DNA of 64,000 nt, taken from NCBI RefSeq assembly GCF_018446385.1, contig NC_055986.1:102581344-102645343 (forward strand), in the 5' to 3' direction. Below the pieces are notes generated by a model. That model saw only the letters and a program-made list of their open reading frames with translations. It did no database searches and was not told the DNA's origin. Source of the DNA: Zingiber officinale (lineage: Eukaryota > Streptophyta > Magnoliopsida > Zingiberales > Zingiberaceae). A program made the translations under genes and the position numbers. Below, one piece after another: positions 45,140 to 57,800 of the stretch (positions are counted from its first letter, which is position 1; every line of letters starts with the position of its first letter).

Positions 45140-46030
45140 GAGGTACAATTCCACACTCAGCAAGGTAGTTCGCAAAAGGTCCTGGACGTTGTTCACCTGA
45201 TTTATTATATCGACCGTAATATTCACCACCACGGTCAGATCGGACAGCTTAAATTTTTTTACCTAGTCGAAGTTCAACTTCGGCTTTGAAAATTTTGAAC
45301 ATGTCCAAAGATTGCGATTTCTCATGAATAAGGTACAGATAGCCAAATCTGGAATAGTCATCTATGAAGCTAATAAAATATGTGTGTCCATTTCAAGATG
45401 CCTTAGGGAATGATCCACAAATATCCGTATGTATTAGCTCCAAAACATCACTATATCGGCTAGCCCCTTTATTCCTTTTGTTAGTGGTCTTCCCCTTGAT
45501 ACACTCTATACAGACATCAAAGTCTGACATATCAAGGGAATCGAGAATTCCATGTGACATTAACCTTTCTAGGCGTTGTTTGGATATATGTCCTAAACGC
45601 CTATGCCACAATATGGAAGAATTCTCGTTAGTCAATTTACGTTTTATACCTATACTATGCATTATCACGTTATCAACTGTAAGAGTAAAGGTGTTCAATT
45701 TATAAAGCTTATCAACCAAGGAACCATTGCCAACCAACATTGAATTAAAGAAAATACTGAAAATTCCATTTCTAAATGAACAAGAATAACCTGATTTGTC
45801 CAAACAAGAAATTAAAATTAAATTTCGTCGAAAAGACGATACAATAAATGTATTTTCTAAATCCAGAAAGACATTAGTTCCTAAACAAAGCCTAAAAACA
45901 CCAATCGACTCGACTTTAGCCTTCTTTCCATTTCCTGTATAGATGTATCTTTCATCATCAAGCCGAAGTTGACTCCTGAGACAACCCTGCATAGTGACAC
46001 TTATGTGAGTAGTAGCACCGGTATCTATCC
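45140..46030 (-). pseudogene. Element B protease and integrase N-terminal part
   Basis: Minus strand. Protease WIDTGATTHIS begins at 46030, directly after an in-frame TAG where a Trp codon is expected (PTDT-stop-WIDTG). Then the pre-integrase zinc region LWHRRLGHISKQRLERL...CIECIKGK and integrase core start LIHTDICGSFPKAS. The frame decays toward 45140, where A2 is inserted. Confidence 0.82.
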
Positions 46031-46890
46031 ACTAAGTGTCAGTGGGTACAATAGCTAGATTGACTTCCGAACTAACAAAGTTGAGAAGTTTACCTTTCTT
46101 TACACGCCAATTAGCGTACTTGAGGCAGTCTTTCTTCATATGACCTTTCTTCTTGCGAAAGAAACAAGTGGATTCCTTATCCTGCTTCTTGTGCTCCTTA
46201 TGACCATTGCCTCCAGAATCTGCAGTTTGTTTTCTTTTTCCTTTCTTATTGATCCTCTTTCGTTTCTTGCTCGTACTTTGAGAACCAGATGCTAAGTGAG
46301 CACTCTCAGACGTCTCAATCTTTAGTCTCTCCTCCTCTTGCACGCATTGGGTAATAAGCTCATTCAATGTCCACTTTTCCTTTTGAGTATTATATGATAT
46401 CTTAAAAGGAGTGAACCGTGCAGGCAAAGACATCAAGATGAAATGCACTAACATACCCTCAGACATATAGAGTTTTAGTGCTTTCAGACTTGTCGCTATA
46501 TTGGACATCTCCATAATGTACTCTCTTATGTTTCCTTTACCATTATACTGCATGGTTACCAACTTCGTAAGAAGTGTGGTAGTCTCGACCTTTTCATTTG
46601 AGGTGAATCGGTTTGCTAATTGGTCCAGGAAACTCTTAGCATCTTCTCCCTATGTTATTGAGCCCTTTATTGGTGCCGGTATGGAAAGCTTCTTGATACT
46701 TAGACAGATACGATTTGATTTCTCTCAGAGTTGAAATTCAACCCTCTGCTCTATCGTGCTAGCACTGGTCAAAGGTGTGGGACGATCATTCCTTAATGCA
46801 TAGTCTAAGTCCATGCAGCCTAAGACTACAGTCACATATTCTTTCCATTCAGCAAAATTCGAACTAGTTAGTGTTGGGATGTTATTAATG
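46031..46890 (-). pseudogene. gag: Element B gag
   Basis: Minus strand. N-terminal part near 46880 (LTSSNFAEWKEYV, CMDLDYALRNDRPTPL), middle (ALKLYMSEGMLVHFILMSLP), basic region (KKRKRINKKGKRKQ), degenerate zinc knuckle CFFRKKKGHMKKDC (first Cys spacing intact, second Cys replaced). A stop after QRVEFQL and another before GEDAKSF show decay. Confidence 0.8.
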
Positions 46891-48240
46891 CTGGCAGTTA
46901 CAGATTACACTGAAATTAAAAAGAGATATTTATTTAAGCTTATGATTTAACTAAAGCCAAGAACATATAAGTAATATAAAATTATGCAAATAAAATAAAA
47001 TTTTAAATGCATATAAATGGGATCTTTATGAGATACCAAGTACAACATAATGTATCTTCCTTTGGGTCGACACATTATTTGTTAGCGATACTCTCTAATA
47101 TAACTCAAACTTTAATTTTCCACACAATGTGCCTTCCTTTGGGCCGACCCATTGTGCGCATAATATGATACTTTATATGAGTTATATTTTGGTCCATAGC
47201 TTGCAACAACCTTAATCGGGCATAAAATATGTCTTCCTTTGGGCCAACATATTTTGTGCATGATTTGAACAAAATAATATTTTGTTCTATAGTTATAAGC
47301 TACCTTATGCATATATCTGCTATAAAAATAACCTTCCTTTGGGCCGATTACTTTTAGCATAGATATACGTCTACCAACACAAAATGCACTAAACCTACCT
47401 AAGGTGCCTTCCTTTGGGCCGACACATTAGTTCAACTTAGTAGCACGTTGTGTAGATAGACCCAAGAAAATACTAGGAACTTAATTCGAACAGAAATTAC
47501 TTAATCAGCCTTAATAATATAAAATTAGACTTATTAATCGATTGATACCTTATGGTAATCGATTGGTATGATCCAATCGATTATCCCAATCAATTCGAGA
47601 GCCTACTATATGCGATTACGTAACTATGTATAGAATTTTCCTTATGAAATTAAAATTTTCTTTAAGTTCTACAATTAAATAGTATTAATTAATACTATTT
47701 AATTTCTTAATTATTTAACTTCTATAATTAAATAATTATTTGTTTTCTCTTTACTGTTTCAACGAAACAATATTTTTTTTAAATACGGTTTTAATTAAGT
47801 TTTTTTTTCTATTTCAATGAAACAGTAAGTTTCCGTTTTTTTTTTTAAATTCTGCTTCAAGTTATATGAAACAGTATTTAGAAAAAAAAATCTTAATTAA
47901 TTTAAAAAAAAAACTCAATCAATTAAAACCAAATTTAATCGATTAAAATTAACATTATCGTGAGTTTAAGACTGAAAATCATTTAAGAAAATTTTTAATC
48001 AATTTCTATCGATTCTGTTCGATATTTTAGACTTGGTAATATATATTGGTCGACCAAACCAATATATTAAACCATTACTACATGGAAGATCAAGTCTTTC
48101 TTAGATTTTCTATACAAAAGATTTCGACGATCAAATAATTGTATTATACTAGGAAAACTTAATCTAGCATACAAACAATAAATCGACGAAAAATTTAAAC
48201 TTTATTGCCAATGAAAACGACGAAACAGAAACTCAGCTCT
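46891..48240 (-). other. Long leader of element B
   Basis: 1.35 kb between PBS and gag, AT-rich, no gene. Its main content is the five-hairpin array at 47031-47456. The PBS is at about 48236-48247 (TGGTATCAGAGC on the minus strand). Confidence 0.7.
47031..47456 (-). repeat. Five covarying hairpins with a constant loop
   Basis: The 16-nt element CCTTCCTTTGGGCCGA (minus: TCGGCCCAAAGGAAGG), with small variants, occurs five times. Each copy is flanked by complementary arms of different sequence: ATAATGT/ACATTAT (47047-47053, 47072-47078); CACAATG/CATTGTG (47123-47129, 47150-47156); AAAATATG/CATATTTT (47224-47231, 47248-47255); about 20 imperfect pairs (47312-47331, 47348-47367); about 30 imperfect pairs (47370-47406, 47423-47456). 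Confidence 0.9.
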
Positions 48241-48249
48241 GATACCACT

Positions 48250-48447
48250 TATAGGATCGAAAAGAATTTAGATATCTCCACATTTGCATGATATTGTCCA
48301 CTTTGGGCCAGGCCCTCATGACTTTGCTCTTGGGCTCTCCCCAAAAGGTCTCATGTCAATGGAGATATCTTTTCTCTTTATAAACCCATGATCTTTCCCA
48401 TGTGTTTTTCAATGTGAGACTATGTTTGCAACCTTGCAAACCCAACA
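48250..48447 (-). repeat. Outer 5' LTR of element B
   Basis: 198 bp matching 33118-33316, ending in CCTATA before AG-PBS. The target duplication CAATA follows at 48448-48452. Confidence 0.9.
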
Positions 48448-48452
48448 CAATA

Positions 48453-48780
48453 TTCATAGTCCTTGTTAGTGAGCTTGTGCAGGGCATAGGCCTATTCTGA
48501 AGGTGATAAAGAGGTGATATCAACATGGAGTGCCCTTGAGAATAGATTAAGTCAGGATCTGAGGCTGAAACTAAGACTGAGAGGATGCTGAGGACTAATG
48601 CTAAGAGAGGATGTCGACAACTAGGGTCGAGACAGTTAAAGTTGAGATAGAGATGACGTTGGCGATTGAAGCCGAGACAGAGATGATGTCGATGAATGCG
48701 GCCAAGACTAAGAGATGGGCCTTGGGGCCGAGACAGAGTAGATGTCAGCGTTCAGATTGGTCTAATCAGGCCTGAGTCTT
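48453..48780. other. Degenerate repeat stretch
   Basis: Loose repeats around GCCGAGACAGAGATGATGTC at ~35-bp spacing (48600-48740). No gene recognised. Confidence 0.4.
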
Positions 48781-48784
48781 ACCT

Positions 48785-49160
48785 GAACTATATCCAGCCA
48801 TCTTTGAGTTATCGATTATTGCAAAAGGCATGGAGAGTATCATCGAGTGTTTTCTAGTCTTGGTCGTCGGTGAATACACAACCACCCAAAGGACCCTTTA
48901 GAAGTACCAACCTAAGTAATTTGTCAACCATTTTCTTATCTATCTGTGACAATGAACAACAAAGTTTAACAAGAATCCGCTAGGGGAAGGATAATAAAAT
49001 TAAGGTTTCTAATACTTACAATCATAACGGATTTGAATTTCTAAACCGTCATCATCTCAAGTGGGTAAGTGGGAAACTTGGCATCTTGTAGGATTTTGAG
49101 GATTGGCCGCACGATATAATCGTCGATCCAGCCAAGGCGACGAGACATATCAACCGCCAT
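48785..49160 (-). pseudogene. Unidentified two-exon gene fragment
   Basis: Minus strand: ATG at 49160, exon to 49020 (MAVDMSRRLGWIDDYIV, ILKILQDAKFPTYPLEMMTV), donor GTAAGT, acceptor CACAG, second exon from 48953 (IDKKMVDKLLRLVLLKGPLG, GCVFTDDQD). Clean splice signals and non-repetitive protein text look like a host gene, but an in-frame TAG follows MMTV, another follows TDDQD, and a further stop comes soon after. I do not recognise the family. Confidence 0.35.
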
Positions 49161-50215
49161 TACTTATTTATCCATTCGTTGATCGAAATTTTTAGAAACA
49201 AAATGCATATGAATAAACAAACTCACTATTTTAAAATACATATGAATAAACTATTGGACAATCTATTGCTGAAGATTTTAGGGGAAAATACTAAATTTAC
49301 AAACTAAATTCAGACTTATTTGTTGAGAGGCTTGAACTGATAATTTTAAGCTGTCGGCTGAGGGCTGAGGGTTGAGTCCTTTGACCGAGTCCCAAGTGTC
49401 GAGTGACCGAGTCTGACTACCGAGTGGCTGAGTCAAGGAAGCAAGTTGGCTGAGTCAGGAAGCACGCAACCAAATCAAGAAGCAAGTCGACCGAGTAGGG
49501 AAGCACATCGGCTGAGTCGGTTAAACGTCTGATTAAGCAGCGAGATTCCAAACTGAGTGCACGTGTTGAGTGCACATGAATTGAGAAACCGAGGTCTGCG
49601 TTTAATGCAAATTCCTTAAAACATATTCGCCCCACCTCTGTAGTGTTTTGAGGTTTTCGTGGGTTGTCCATTTCCTAGGATACAATGGCAAAACCACAAT
49701 CTCCACTAAGCACTAGTGGTCGCGGTGAACTGAAAATTATCCTAATGCTATCACCAGTATTCTGCCAAGTAAGAGATGCACGACAGAGATTAAGAGAGAG
49801 AGGGGGGAGGTGGATAGAGTATTATCCTTTTTCCTTATGTTATTTCCTCTCATGCTCAAGGACTTTTATAGGATGTCTCGCATGAGGTTACTTCTTCATT
49901 TGCAAAAGAAATGTCATATGCATTATATTAATGCACGTTTCTTATTAATCACATTAAGTGTTAATGTAAAAAAGAATAATTTAGGTGGCAAAATGTTGGT
50001 TGATTTTTTTGGGCGTACGTAGGTAATACTCATACACGAGCCAACTTGATTTAGTGCAATCCGGGCCCTAGATCTGCATCCCCCTATGCACCCACACACA
50101 AGAGAATATTGGGGTTGTCCATTAGCATGAGGTCTTTTGGGTAGATGAGGGCTTAGGCTTAAAGTGGACAATATTATATCATTGTGGATATATCTAAACT
50201 CTTTTTGATCCTACA
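49161..50215. other. LTR-like sequence, limits unresolved
   Basis: No gene. 50130-50215 (AGGTCTTTTGGGTAGATGAG, CTTTTTGATCCTACA) resembles the end of the element B outer LTR. A minus-strand TATA-like CTATAAAAG lies near 49866-49874. GAGTCAGGAAGCA-type text repeats at 49420-49510. Probably a decayed solo LTR or two overlapping ones. Confidence 0.35.
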
Positions 50216-50218
50216 GAT

Positions 50219-50385
50219 AAAGCTTCTACTCATGCATTTGTTCACAATATACATACTTGTGAAACAATATAAACCAACCATCAAATCTTGAAACTTCCAA
50301 TATGGGATTAAAGTCTCATGCACAATGAAGCTTCCTTCATCCATTCCACCACATTCTATTCATATTTTTCCAACAATCCCCCACA
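50219..50385 (-). repeat. 3' LTR remnant of copia element C
   Basis: Minus strand starts TGTTGGAAAAATATG at 50385, preceded by the polypurine tract TGTGGGGGAT (50386-50395). The lower limit is uncertain. Confidence 0.5.
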
Positions 50386-50929
50386 TAAATGGAAACAGGG
50401 TATGTGATAACATTCAGTAGTTGAGTCAGTTTAGGATAGCTAGGTTTTATCCTTTGAACCCTCCTTTGTGAAGATCTGTTTGCTTACTGCCTGATAGTAA
50501 ACATGATGTCCTTGAACTATTTGGTTGATAGTAGACACGATGTCCTTGAACTATTCTGCCGTCGGTATAAGCATTGACATATCTCACATAGGACTCTCCC
50601 TGATATATCTCAGTTCTCATGAGTGTATCGGTTCTTGGCCATGAACACGCCTAGTTCTATGAGAAGCTTTAAGAATTATACCTCCAATTCTCTTAAAAGC
50701 GACCCCACTTTTTTCTCACATAGGTAATATCTTAAGAGTATTCCATATTACTCTACTAGATCATTAAAAGTCGTATGCTTAATCTCCATCTTTTACTGAT
50801 TTATTGGGTCATTCCCCCCACAGTGAGTAACTTTATCAGTGCAGTTAGGTTGCCCCTTTGAACCTAGTTCTTGGGATCTCCAGTCTATATAGGTTGAGTT
50901 TTCTTTGCACAAATATTTTTCATCGGCAT

Positions 50930-53185
50930 CAAGCCCATCCCCCACGATGAACTTACAACTAACTCTTTGTTTAACCTTTTGGTTAGCGAATTTACTAGAT
51001 TATCCTTTGATTTCACATAGTCAACAGTGATAACTCCCGTTGAGAGTAGTTGTCTAATGGTATTATATTTGTGATGTATATGTCTAGACTTACCATTATA
51101 CAGATGACTCTGTGGTCAACTAATTGTTGATTGATTATTGTAATGTATGCAAATTGTCAACATCGATTTCTACATCTAGGAATATCTTCTAAGAATTGTC
51201 GTAGTCATTCAGCCTCTTCACTATATTTGTTAAGAGATACAAACTCAGATTCCATCATGGATCAGGTTATAATAGTTTGCTTAGAAGATTTCCAGGAAAT
51301 GGCTGCACCTCCAAGAGTGAATACATATCCACTCATAGATTTTGAGTCTTTTATGTCAGATATCCAACTAGCAACGTTGTATCTTTCAATCACAGTTGGA
51401 TATCTCCTATAGTGCAGTCCATATTTACGAGTATACGTTAAGTATCTTAGTACTCTTATCATTTCTTTCTAGTGTTCAACACTGGGATTATTCATGTATC
51501 TACTCAATTTACTTACTACATAGGTTAAGTCTGGTCGTGTACAACTCATTAGGTATATTAGACTTCCAATCACTCGAGAGTACTCTATCTGAGAGATATT
51601 TTCTCCTCAATTCTTTGATAGATGTTGACTCATATCTATCAACGTTTATGCCAACGAAGTATCTCCCTTAGAGAATTTCTCAAGAATCTTATCCACATAA
51701 TGAGATTGACTAAGAACAAGTCTTTCTATTATTTTAAAAATTTTTATTCCTAGAATTACATCAGCTAGGTCCATGTCTTTTATATCAAATCTTGAGTTCA
51801 ATATATCTTTAGTGGATTTGATTATCTTATCATTACTCACAATGATAAGTATGTCATCTACATATAGATACAAGATGACGTAGTCATTCTTTGTGACTTT
51901 TATGTTGACACATTTATTACACTCATTGATTTTGAATCCACATTCCTTCATAACATTGTCAAATTTCTCATGCCACTACTTTAGTGCCTTGGCACAAAAA
52001 GCCCTTCATATTGCTCCATGTAGATTTCCTCTTCTAAATTCCTATTTAGAAAAGTTGTCTTTACATCCATCTGATATATTTCTAGATTCTATAGAGCGAC
52101 AATAACTAACAACACTCTAATGGAAGTTATTCTCGACACTAGAAAATATGTATCAAAATAATCAAGGCCTTCTCATTGTCGATATTTTTTGATTACCAAT
52201 CTGGCCTTGTACTTATCAATTATACTATCCGAGTTCATTTTCTTCTTGAAGATCCACTTGCAACCTGGTGTGATTTTGCAAGATAGATTCTATCTCAGAT
52301 ACAATTGCTTCTCTCCAGTGAGGTCTATCAAAAGAACTTACTACTTCTGAATATTTTCCACCCAAGCTCTTTTACTTTATCTAAGCTCAACCTCAACTAA
52401 TTCATCATCTTCTTCTTCTTGTGCTTCATATGCCCATTTTGAGGAGCTAGCATCCTCTTGGGTTTAATACAGAAATACATACTTGAAGAACAAGGCATTT
52501 CTCGATTCTATTATCGAGTTCTTGTGTATATCCGATATTTGTGACTCATACACAAAAAAACTAATACACACTCCTATTATGTGCATATCTAATAAATATA
52601 CAATCAACAGTTTTTGGTCATATCTTAATTCTTTTCGTATCAAACACCAAAATTTTAGCAAGATACCCCTACATTCGCAAATATTTATAGAACGATTGTC
52701 TTCCATTCTATAACTCATAAGGGCTCTTATTTATTTTCTTTTGGGGCACCTTATTTAAAAGATAATTAGTTGTTAACAGAGCTTCCCTCCACATGGACTC
52801 TAGCAGTCCAGAGTTCAATAGAAGAGCATTCATCATCTCCTTTAGAGTTTGATTCTTTCGCTCAACAACCCCATTTTACAAGGTGTATAAGGAGATATTA
52901 TTTCGTGTTTAATTCCTTGTTTAGCACACAACACAACGAATGGTGATATATATTTACTATCTCAGTCACTTCAAACGACCTTAATCTTTTTGTTAAGTTA
53001 GTTTTCAACCTTATTCTTATAGAGAGTGAATTTTTCTATACCTTCATCCTTACTTTTGAGAAGATATACAAAATAATACTTTGTGTTATCATCGACAAAA
53101 GTGATGAAATACTTATTACCACCACGTGTTGCCATATCTTTTAGGTGACACACGTTAGTGTGGATTAGGCCAAGTGGTTCATTAC
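50930..53185 (-). pseudogene. Copia element C pol remnant
   Basis: Minus strand. From 53185: integrase core (NEPLGLIHTNVCHLKDMA; FITFVDDNTKYYFVYL), integrase end with NQTLKEMMNALL, reverse transcriptase (YLYVDDILIIVSND at about 51870; ILNSRFDIKDMDLADVILGI), RNase H ([20 protein letters not shown] near 51350; KSRHIHHKYNTIRQLLSTGV near 51050). Many stops and frameshifts. Upstream integrase, protease and gag are absent because element A3 begins at 53186 and no continuation is found beyond it. Confidence 0.8.
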
Positions 53186-54590
53186 TGTTGGATCAAGATG
53201 CACGTGAGAGGGGGAGGAGGGTGAATCACATGATTCTTAAAACTTATCTTTTCTTTTTTAAAAGTTAAAATCAAAGTACACAGCAGAAAGTTAAACAAGA
53301 AAAGAAAAACAAAAAAGAATATGGCCGGTTTACTTGGTTCGGAGTCTTCGGCAACTCCTACTCCAAGACTCAGGTCCCATGGACCTATCGACGGGTAATT
53401 CACTAAAAACCTTTTTCAGTACACCGGAAAAGAGAATCGAGTACAAGAAGGTTGAACAAGTGCAATACACTGCACTTGTCCTTTTGCAGTAGTTAATTAC
53501 AAAAAAGGTGTTACCGACACTAAAAGATTGGAGTGGTAGTGCTCGTGTAGATGTCGGTCTGCCTGTGGCGATCGAAAGTCCTCGGATCAATCATCAGGCA
53601 CAACAACTTCGTAGCAGAGTCGTAGTAGGAGCCCAAAGTAGTTGAAACCTCAAACAGGCACGTTGTAGCTCGTATAGAAGTTGTTGAAGAAGCTTTGGGA
53701 GAGCAACCTTATAAAGGGCATGGAGGTCGCCTCCAATGAGGGAAAATCGATCCCAAACAGCCCGACCTTTATCCACTGTGAAGTCAAAACTTCATCATGC
53801 GGAAGGTGCCTTCTATAGCCATAGAATGTGCCTTCTATGAATAGTACGAAGGTGCCTTCCATAGCCATGGAAGGTGTGCCTTCTATGAACAGTAGGAAGA
53901 CACCTTCCATATATAGCTGTAAAGGCGCCTTCAGGAATTGTTCACCCGAAGGCAATTTCTCTCTTTTTGCTCTACAAAATAATGTTAGTCCAAAATACCT
54001 TGCAAAACAAGTATTAGGATAATTATAATGAATAAAAATGTGTAGTAATTAGTTATTGTCCTCCCAAGACCAGCAACTAGTCAAGGTCTCAGCTTAGGGA
54101 TCCCAAATGGATCTAAACTGGATTGACGCCTACTGTCCCTTCAACTGAGATGCATCCTCACTTGGTCACTCTCCTCTAGTGACTTATCTTAACTTATCAG
54201 TTTGTCAGACATCCGGTCAGCCCATTGACTTGTCTGGACTTCGTGCCAACTATTCGGTCAGTCCGTTGACCTAGCTAGACTTCTTGCCAAATATCCGGTT
54301 ATCTCATCAACCTATTTGGACTTCGTACCAGCTATCCAATCGGCCTGTCAACCTAGCTGGGTTTCGTACCAGTTATCTGATCGGCCCATCGACCTAGCTA
54401 GATTTCATACCAATTATCCGGTCGGCCCGTCGACTTAGTTGGATTTCATACCAGCTATCCAGTCGTCTCGTTGACCTAGTTATATTTCCTGCACACTTAA
54501 TTAAGTGGTTAGATCACAACAGAACCTAACTTAACTTAGTTGTCATTCATCAAAATCTGGGTTAGAACGTTAGTACCAACTGCACTAACA
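53186..54590 (-). repeat. 3' LTR of element A3
   Basis: Minus strand TGTTAGTGCAGT...TTGATCCAACA, with polypurine tract AAAAAGGGGGAGAT at 54591. Hairpin array about 54205-54490, worn. GGAAGGTGCCTTCC-type palindromes 53800-53940. TATA-like TTTATAAGG near 53709. Confidence 0.82.
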
Positions 54591-56408
54591 ATCTCCCCCT
54601 TTTTGATACAATGATAACCTGAGTTAAGTTAGGGAAAAAAAATTGCAAGCATAGACACATAATTTGGTTTAAGTTATTCGGATTTCAATTTGTCGATTTG
54701 TTTTAACTTAACTCCTTTAACCCTCCCTCTTTGGTATTCATCAAAAACATGAATAAATATTTTTAAAAAAATTGGGCTAGGGAAAGTAAACAAAAATAAT
54801 TTTTTTTTTTAATTTCAGGATTACTTGAGGGAGGAAAAATTGCTATAGGAGCTTTTCCAAAATAAAAATATTTTATGACATATGTTAAAATATGTTCAAA
54901 GATAGTTTTTTAAAGTCACTTAGCATTTCAAAAATGATAAAGAAAATAACTTTTATAAGAAATCTCAAAGGTAAAAAGTTAGTTTTGAAAAGAACCTTTT
55001 TATAAAAAACTTTTCATAATATTTTTTAAATACATCTTTCAAAATAAATTTGAAAACACTATATATTAACATTTTCACAAGTTGGAAAGACTTTAAAATC
55101 TATTAACTTTAAAAACTTTAAAGTTTTTCAGAAATTTTTTTTGAAAATGCTAAGTTTTCCAAAAAAAATTTAAGGTTAAAGTTTTCCAAAGCAAAAAAAA
55201 ATACTAAGTGTTGTAAAATTATTTTAAAGTAGTTTGGAAAAATTGAAACAGTTTTCAAAACAATATTTCAAAACATATAATTTTTCAAAACAAGTGATAA
55301 TTTTTTTCAAAAATAGATTTTTGAAGAAATGTTTTCAAAATTGACTTATTAATCCTTCCCCTTAACCTAAGCTTATTTCAAAGTAATATAGTCAACTATA
55401 CATTGTCCTTAACTGTCTAATCGTTAGTTACTAACTAACTATAAGAAAATAACAATGTTCACTTGGTTGGTTAGGTTAAGTCTTTATATCCAGTTAATGT
55501 TTGATTAACCTGAATTACTTAACCTAATCATTGTAAATTTGTATTTAACGTCTAGACTTATGTTGATGCACTGATATAACCATCTTAAGTCCAACCAATC
55601 TACCTATGCATCTCACCCCTTTTCTAAGTTTGACAATCACAAACAAGGTAATCCTAATGTGTTGGTGAGATGCTCAAACCTTAAATATATAGGAACATGC
55701 TTTCTATGGATGTGACCTAAACTAGAGCTAAAGGTGATTTTGAAAATTCTAAAAATAAGGGAATTTTGAGAAAAATAAATAAAGAACTTTTTATCCTAAA
55801 TTTTAAAAATATTCAAAAATAATGGTCCTAGTCTATTAAACACATTCCTAGAATATAATAAACTAAATGCAAAAAAGAAAACTAATTATATATATAAAGT
55901 TAGCTACAGTGCATAATCAGGGTGACAACACATGATCAAATCTAATCATCGTCAGCAGGTGGTGGTGGAGGTGGGGGTCGCTCAGGTGCGCGCAAAGCCT
56001 AAAGAATCTGGTCAAATCTGGTGGTCATGTCATCTCGGAGGGAAGTGAATCCAGTGGTCATCTCCCCTCGGAGTGTACTTAATCCATCCGAGACTGACTG
56101 CCGAAGCTACGCGGAGGACTCCTCAAGACGAGTGAGTCGATCCTTGAGAGATAGAGAAGTCGAGGTCTAGGTCGAGGGCTGGTCCAGAGCATACCCAAAT
56201 ATCACTTCAGCCGTAAACTCTGGCCACTCCTCTCCCTCGGTTGGAATAGGTGGAAAGTCATCCTCGGCCTCAATAGGTATGGCTGGCTGTGGCCCACCTC
56301 TCAAGGCTAGAACCCCCTGAGCAGTGATGTCTATATGCACCAGGGCTAGCTGACGCTAACCAAACTCATTATATACACTAATGGAGTTAGACGTACCCTG
56401 GGTTATAT

Positions 56409-57241
56409 CTACTCTATGGTCGAAAATATATGGGTCAAGATGTGACAATAGGGCATATGAACCTGACGCCTAGTGACGAGACTGGATGCATGCATGATGT
56501 TATGAAATATATGTAGTGCAATATCTATATCTAGATGCTGACAAAGAGCATACAAAAAGGAGTGGGCAGGTTGCATCATCGCAACGTCACGAGATGTGAT
56601 CGGCAAAATGCATGTGGTTAGGACTCGATATAAGATATAGTCCTGGACCCTAAGGGAGAATGACCTAAAGTCAATCACTGTAGGTCGTCTCTCCTCCCCC
56701 AAAAAATACATGTAGATAGTATCTAATGTAATATAAGAGTAGGGCTCGTCAAATGGCAGATCCCTACTAGGGCAACACAAAAATGGGCATGCTGACCTCC
56801 TAAGTCCTAAACTATCATATAATAAGGTGGGGGAAAAGTGAAAATTCTTTCCACCAACTCTGGTGGAGTAGGTCAGATCATCTATCTTTTTAAGGTTGTT
56901 ATAGAATTGAACACACAAATTGATATTTATTGCATGACTGTAGTAAACCAGTTTATCCAACTGGTAATGCTCAATGACCTGTGTGATAGGGGTGTAATAC
57001 TGGGTAAAAAATGTCCTATTCAAGTACCTAGATTTCAATGGTACATATGTATACTATAAAAAGGATAACCTATACTGCTCAGTAGGGAATCTAGCATCGG
57101 TAGATGGAGTATTGCGAGGCCTAGGGGCAACATGTTGTCTTTTCCTAATTTTATACACATATAAGCATAAATGGACAATAAAAATGCATAAAAACTAAGT
57201 ATTGAAGATACATATTGAGGTAAGATATACCTAGGAGGCAT
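56409..57241 (-). pseudogene. ORF2 of element A3 (broken)
   Basis: Minus strand. Exon 1 starts at 57241 (MPPR), with an intron starting GTATATCTTACC and an acceptor at about 57140. Exon 2 (KRQHVAPRPRNTPS) has a TAG in RLSFL-stop and continues (LNRTFFTQYYTPITQVIEHY, LYDSLGLRRSACPFLC, RRQVHMPYCHILTHI) to a stop at 56409. C-terminal proline-rich and coiled-coil parts can be traced below 56400 with stops. It aligns along its length with ORF2 of A, including the intron position, but is strongly diverged. Confidence 0.75.
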
Positions 57242-57339
57242 CTTTAAGGCTTTGGGGATGAAAGAGTTGAGAAATCTTAGCTTGAAGGTGCCTTGTCGCT
57301 GCTGGAATCGCGAACAGAACTTCGTTCTGTTTGCTGTAA

Positions 57340-57540
57340 AAGTGTCGCTCGAAGGCATCTTCGAGCGTTATGGAAGGTGCCTTCCATCGATTATGGAAGG
57401 TACCTTCAGGTTGCTGAAGGCGCCTTCCAGTGCTTAGGCGAGAATTTTCTCGCCTCTCCTGAATGCACCTTCCACCTCCTGAAGGCGCCTTCGAGAGGTG
57501 CAGTTGGGAGGCACCTTTTGGAGGCGCCCTTTTTTGTTTT
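57340..57540 (-). promoter_or_regulatory. Palindrome block upstream of A3 ORF2
   Basis: GGAAGGTGCCTTCC, GGAAGGTACCTTC, GAAGGCGCCTTC and similar palindromes cluster here, matching those in the A3 LTR (53800-53940). This is the same relative position as the GGGCGCCCGG block of A. No clear TATA box. Confidence 0.55.
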
Positions 57541-57599
57541 GTTTTGTTTTTGTTTATTTTTGTTTTGTTTTTGTTTATTTTTTTGTTTTTTTAATTCTT

Positions 57600-57800
57600 A
57601 AATGTTTAGTTTAAAATTTTAATTTAAGGTTTTAAATTTTACTTTTAGTTTATAATTTAATTCTAAGTTTAATTTAAATTTAATTTTCAGTTTAATTTAA
57701 ATTTCAAGTTTTATTTTTTTTTTAAATTTAAATTTAATTTAATTTAATTTAATTTTAATTTAATTTTAATTTAATTTAATTTTAATTTTAATATTTTACC
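57600..57800. repeat. AT-rich simple block of element A3
   Basis: Short TTTAATTTAA-type repeats. This is the shortened counterpart of the AT satellites of A and A2. Confidence 0.75.

Larger units (their letters stand above)
33118..48447 (-). mobile_element. Chimeric Ty1/copia retrotransposon B with nested element A2
   Basis: Outer LTRs of about 199 bp at 33118-33316 and 48250-48447 are flanked by a perfect duplication CAATA (33113-33117, 48448-48452). On the minus strand: LTR, PBS (TGGTATCAGAGC), hairpin-rich leader, gag, protease, integrase, reverse transcriptase, RNase H, polypurine tract, a different LTR (33566-33885), a second PBS, a short internal region, polypurine tract, outer LTR. 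The integrase is interrupted by A2 (36751-45134). Several in-frame stops make it inactive. Confidence 0.85.
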
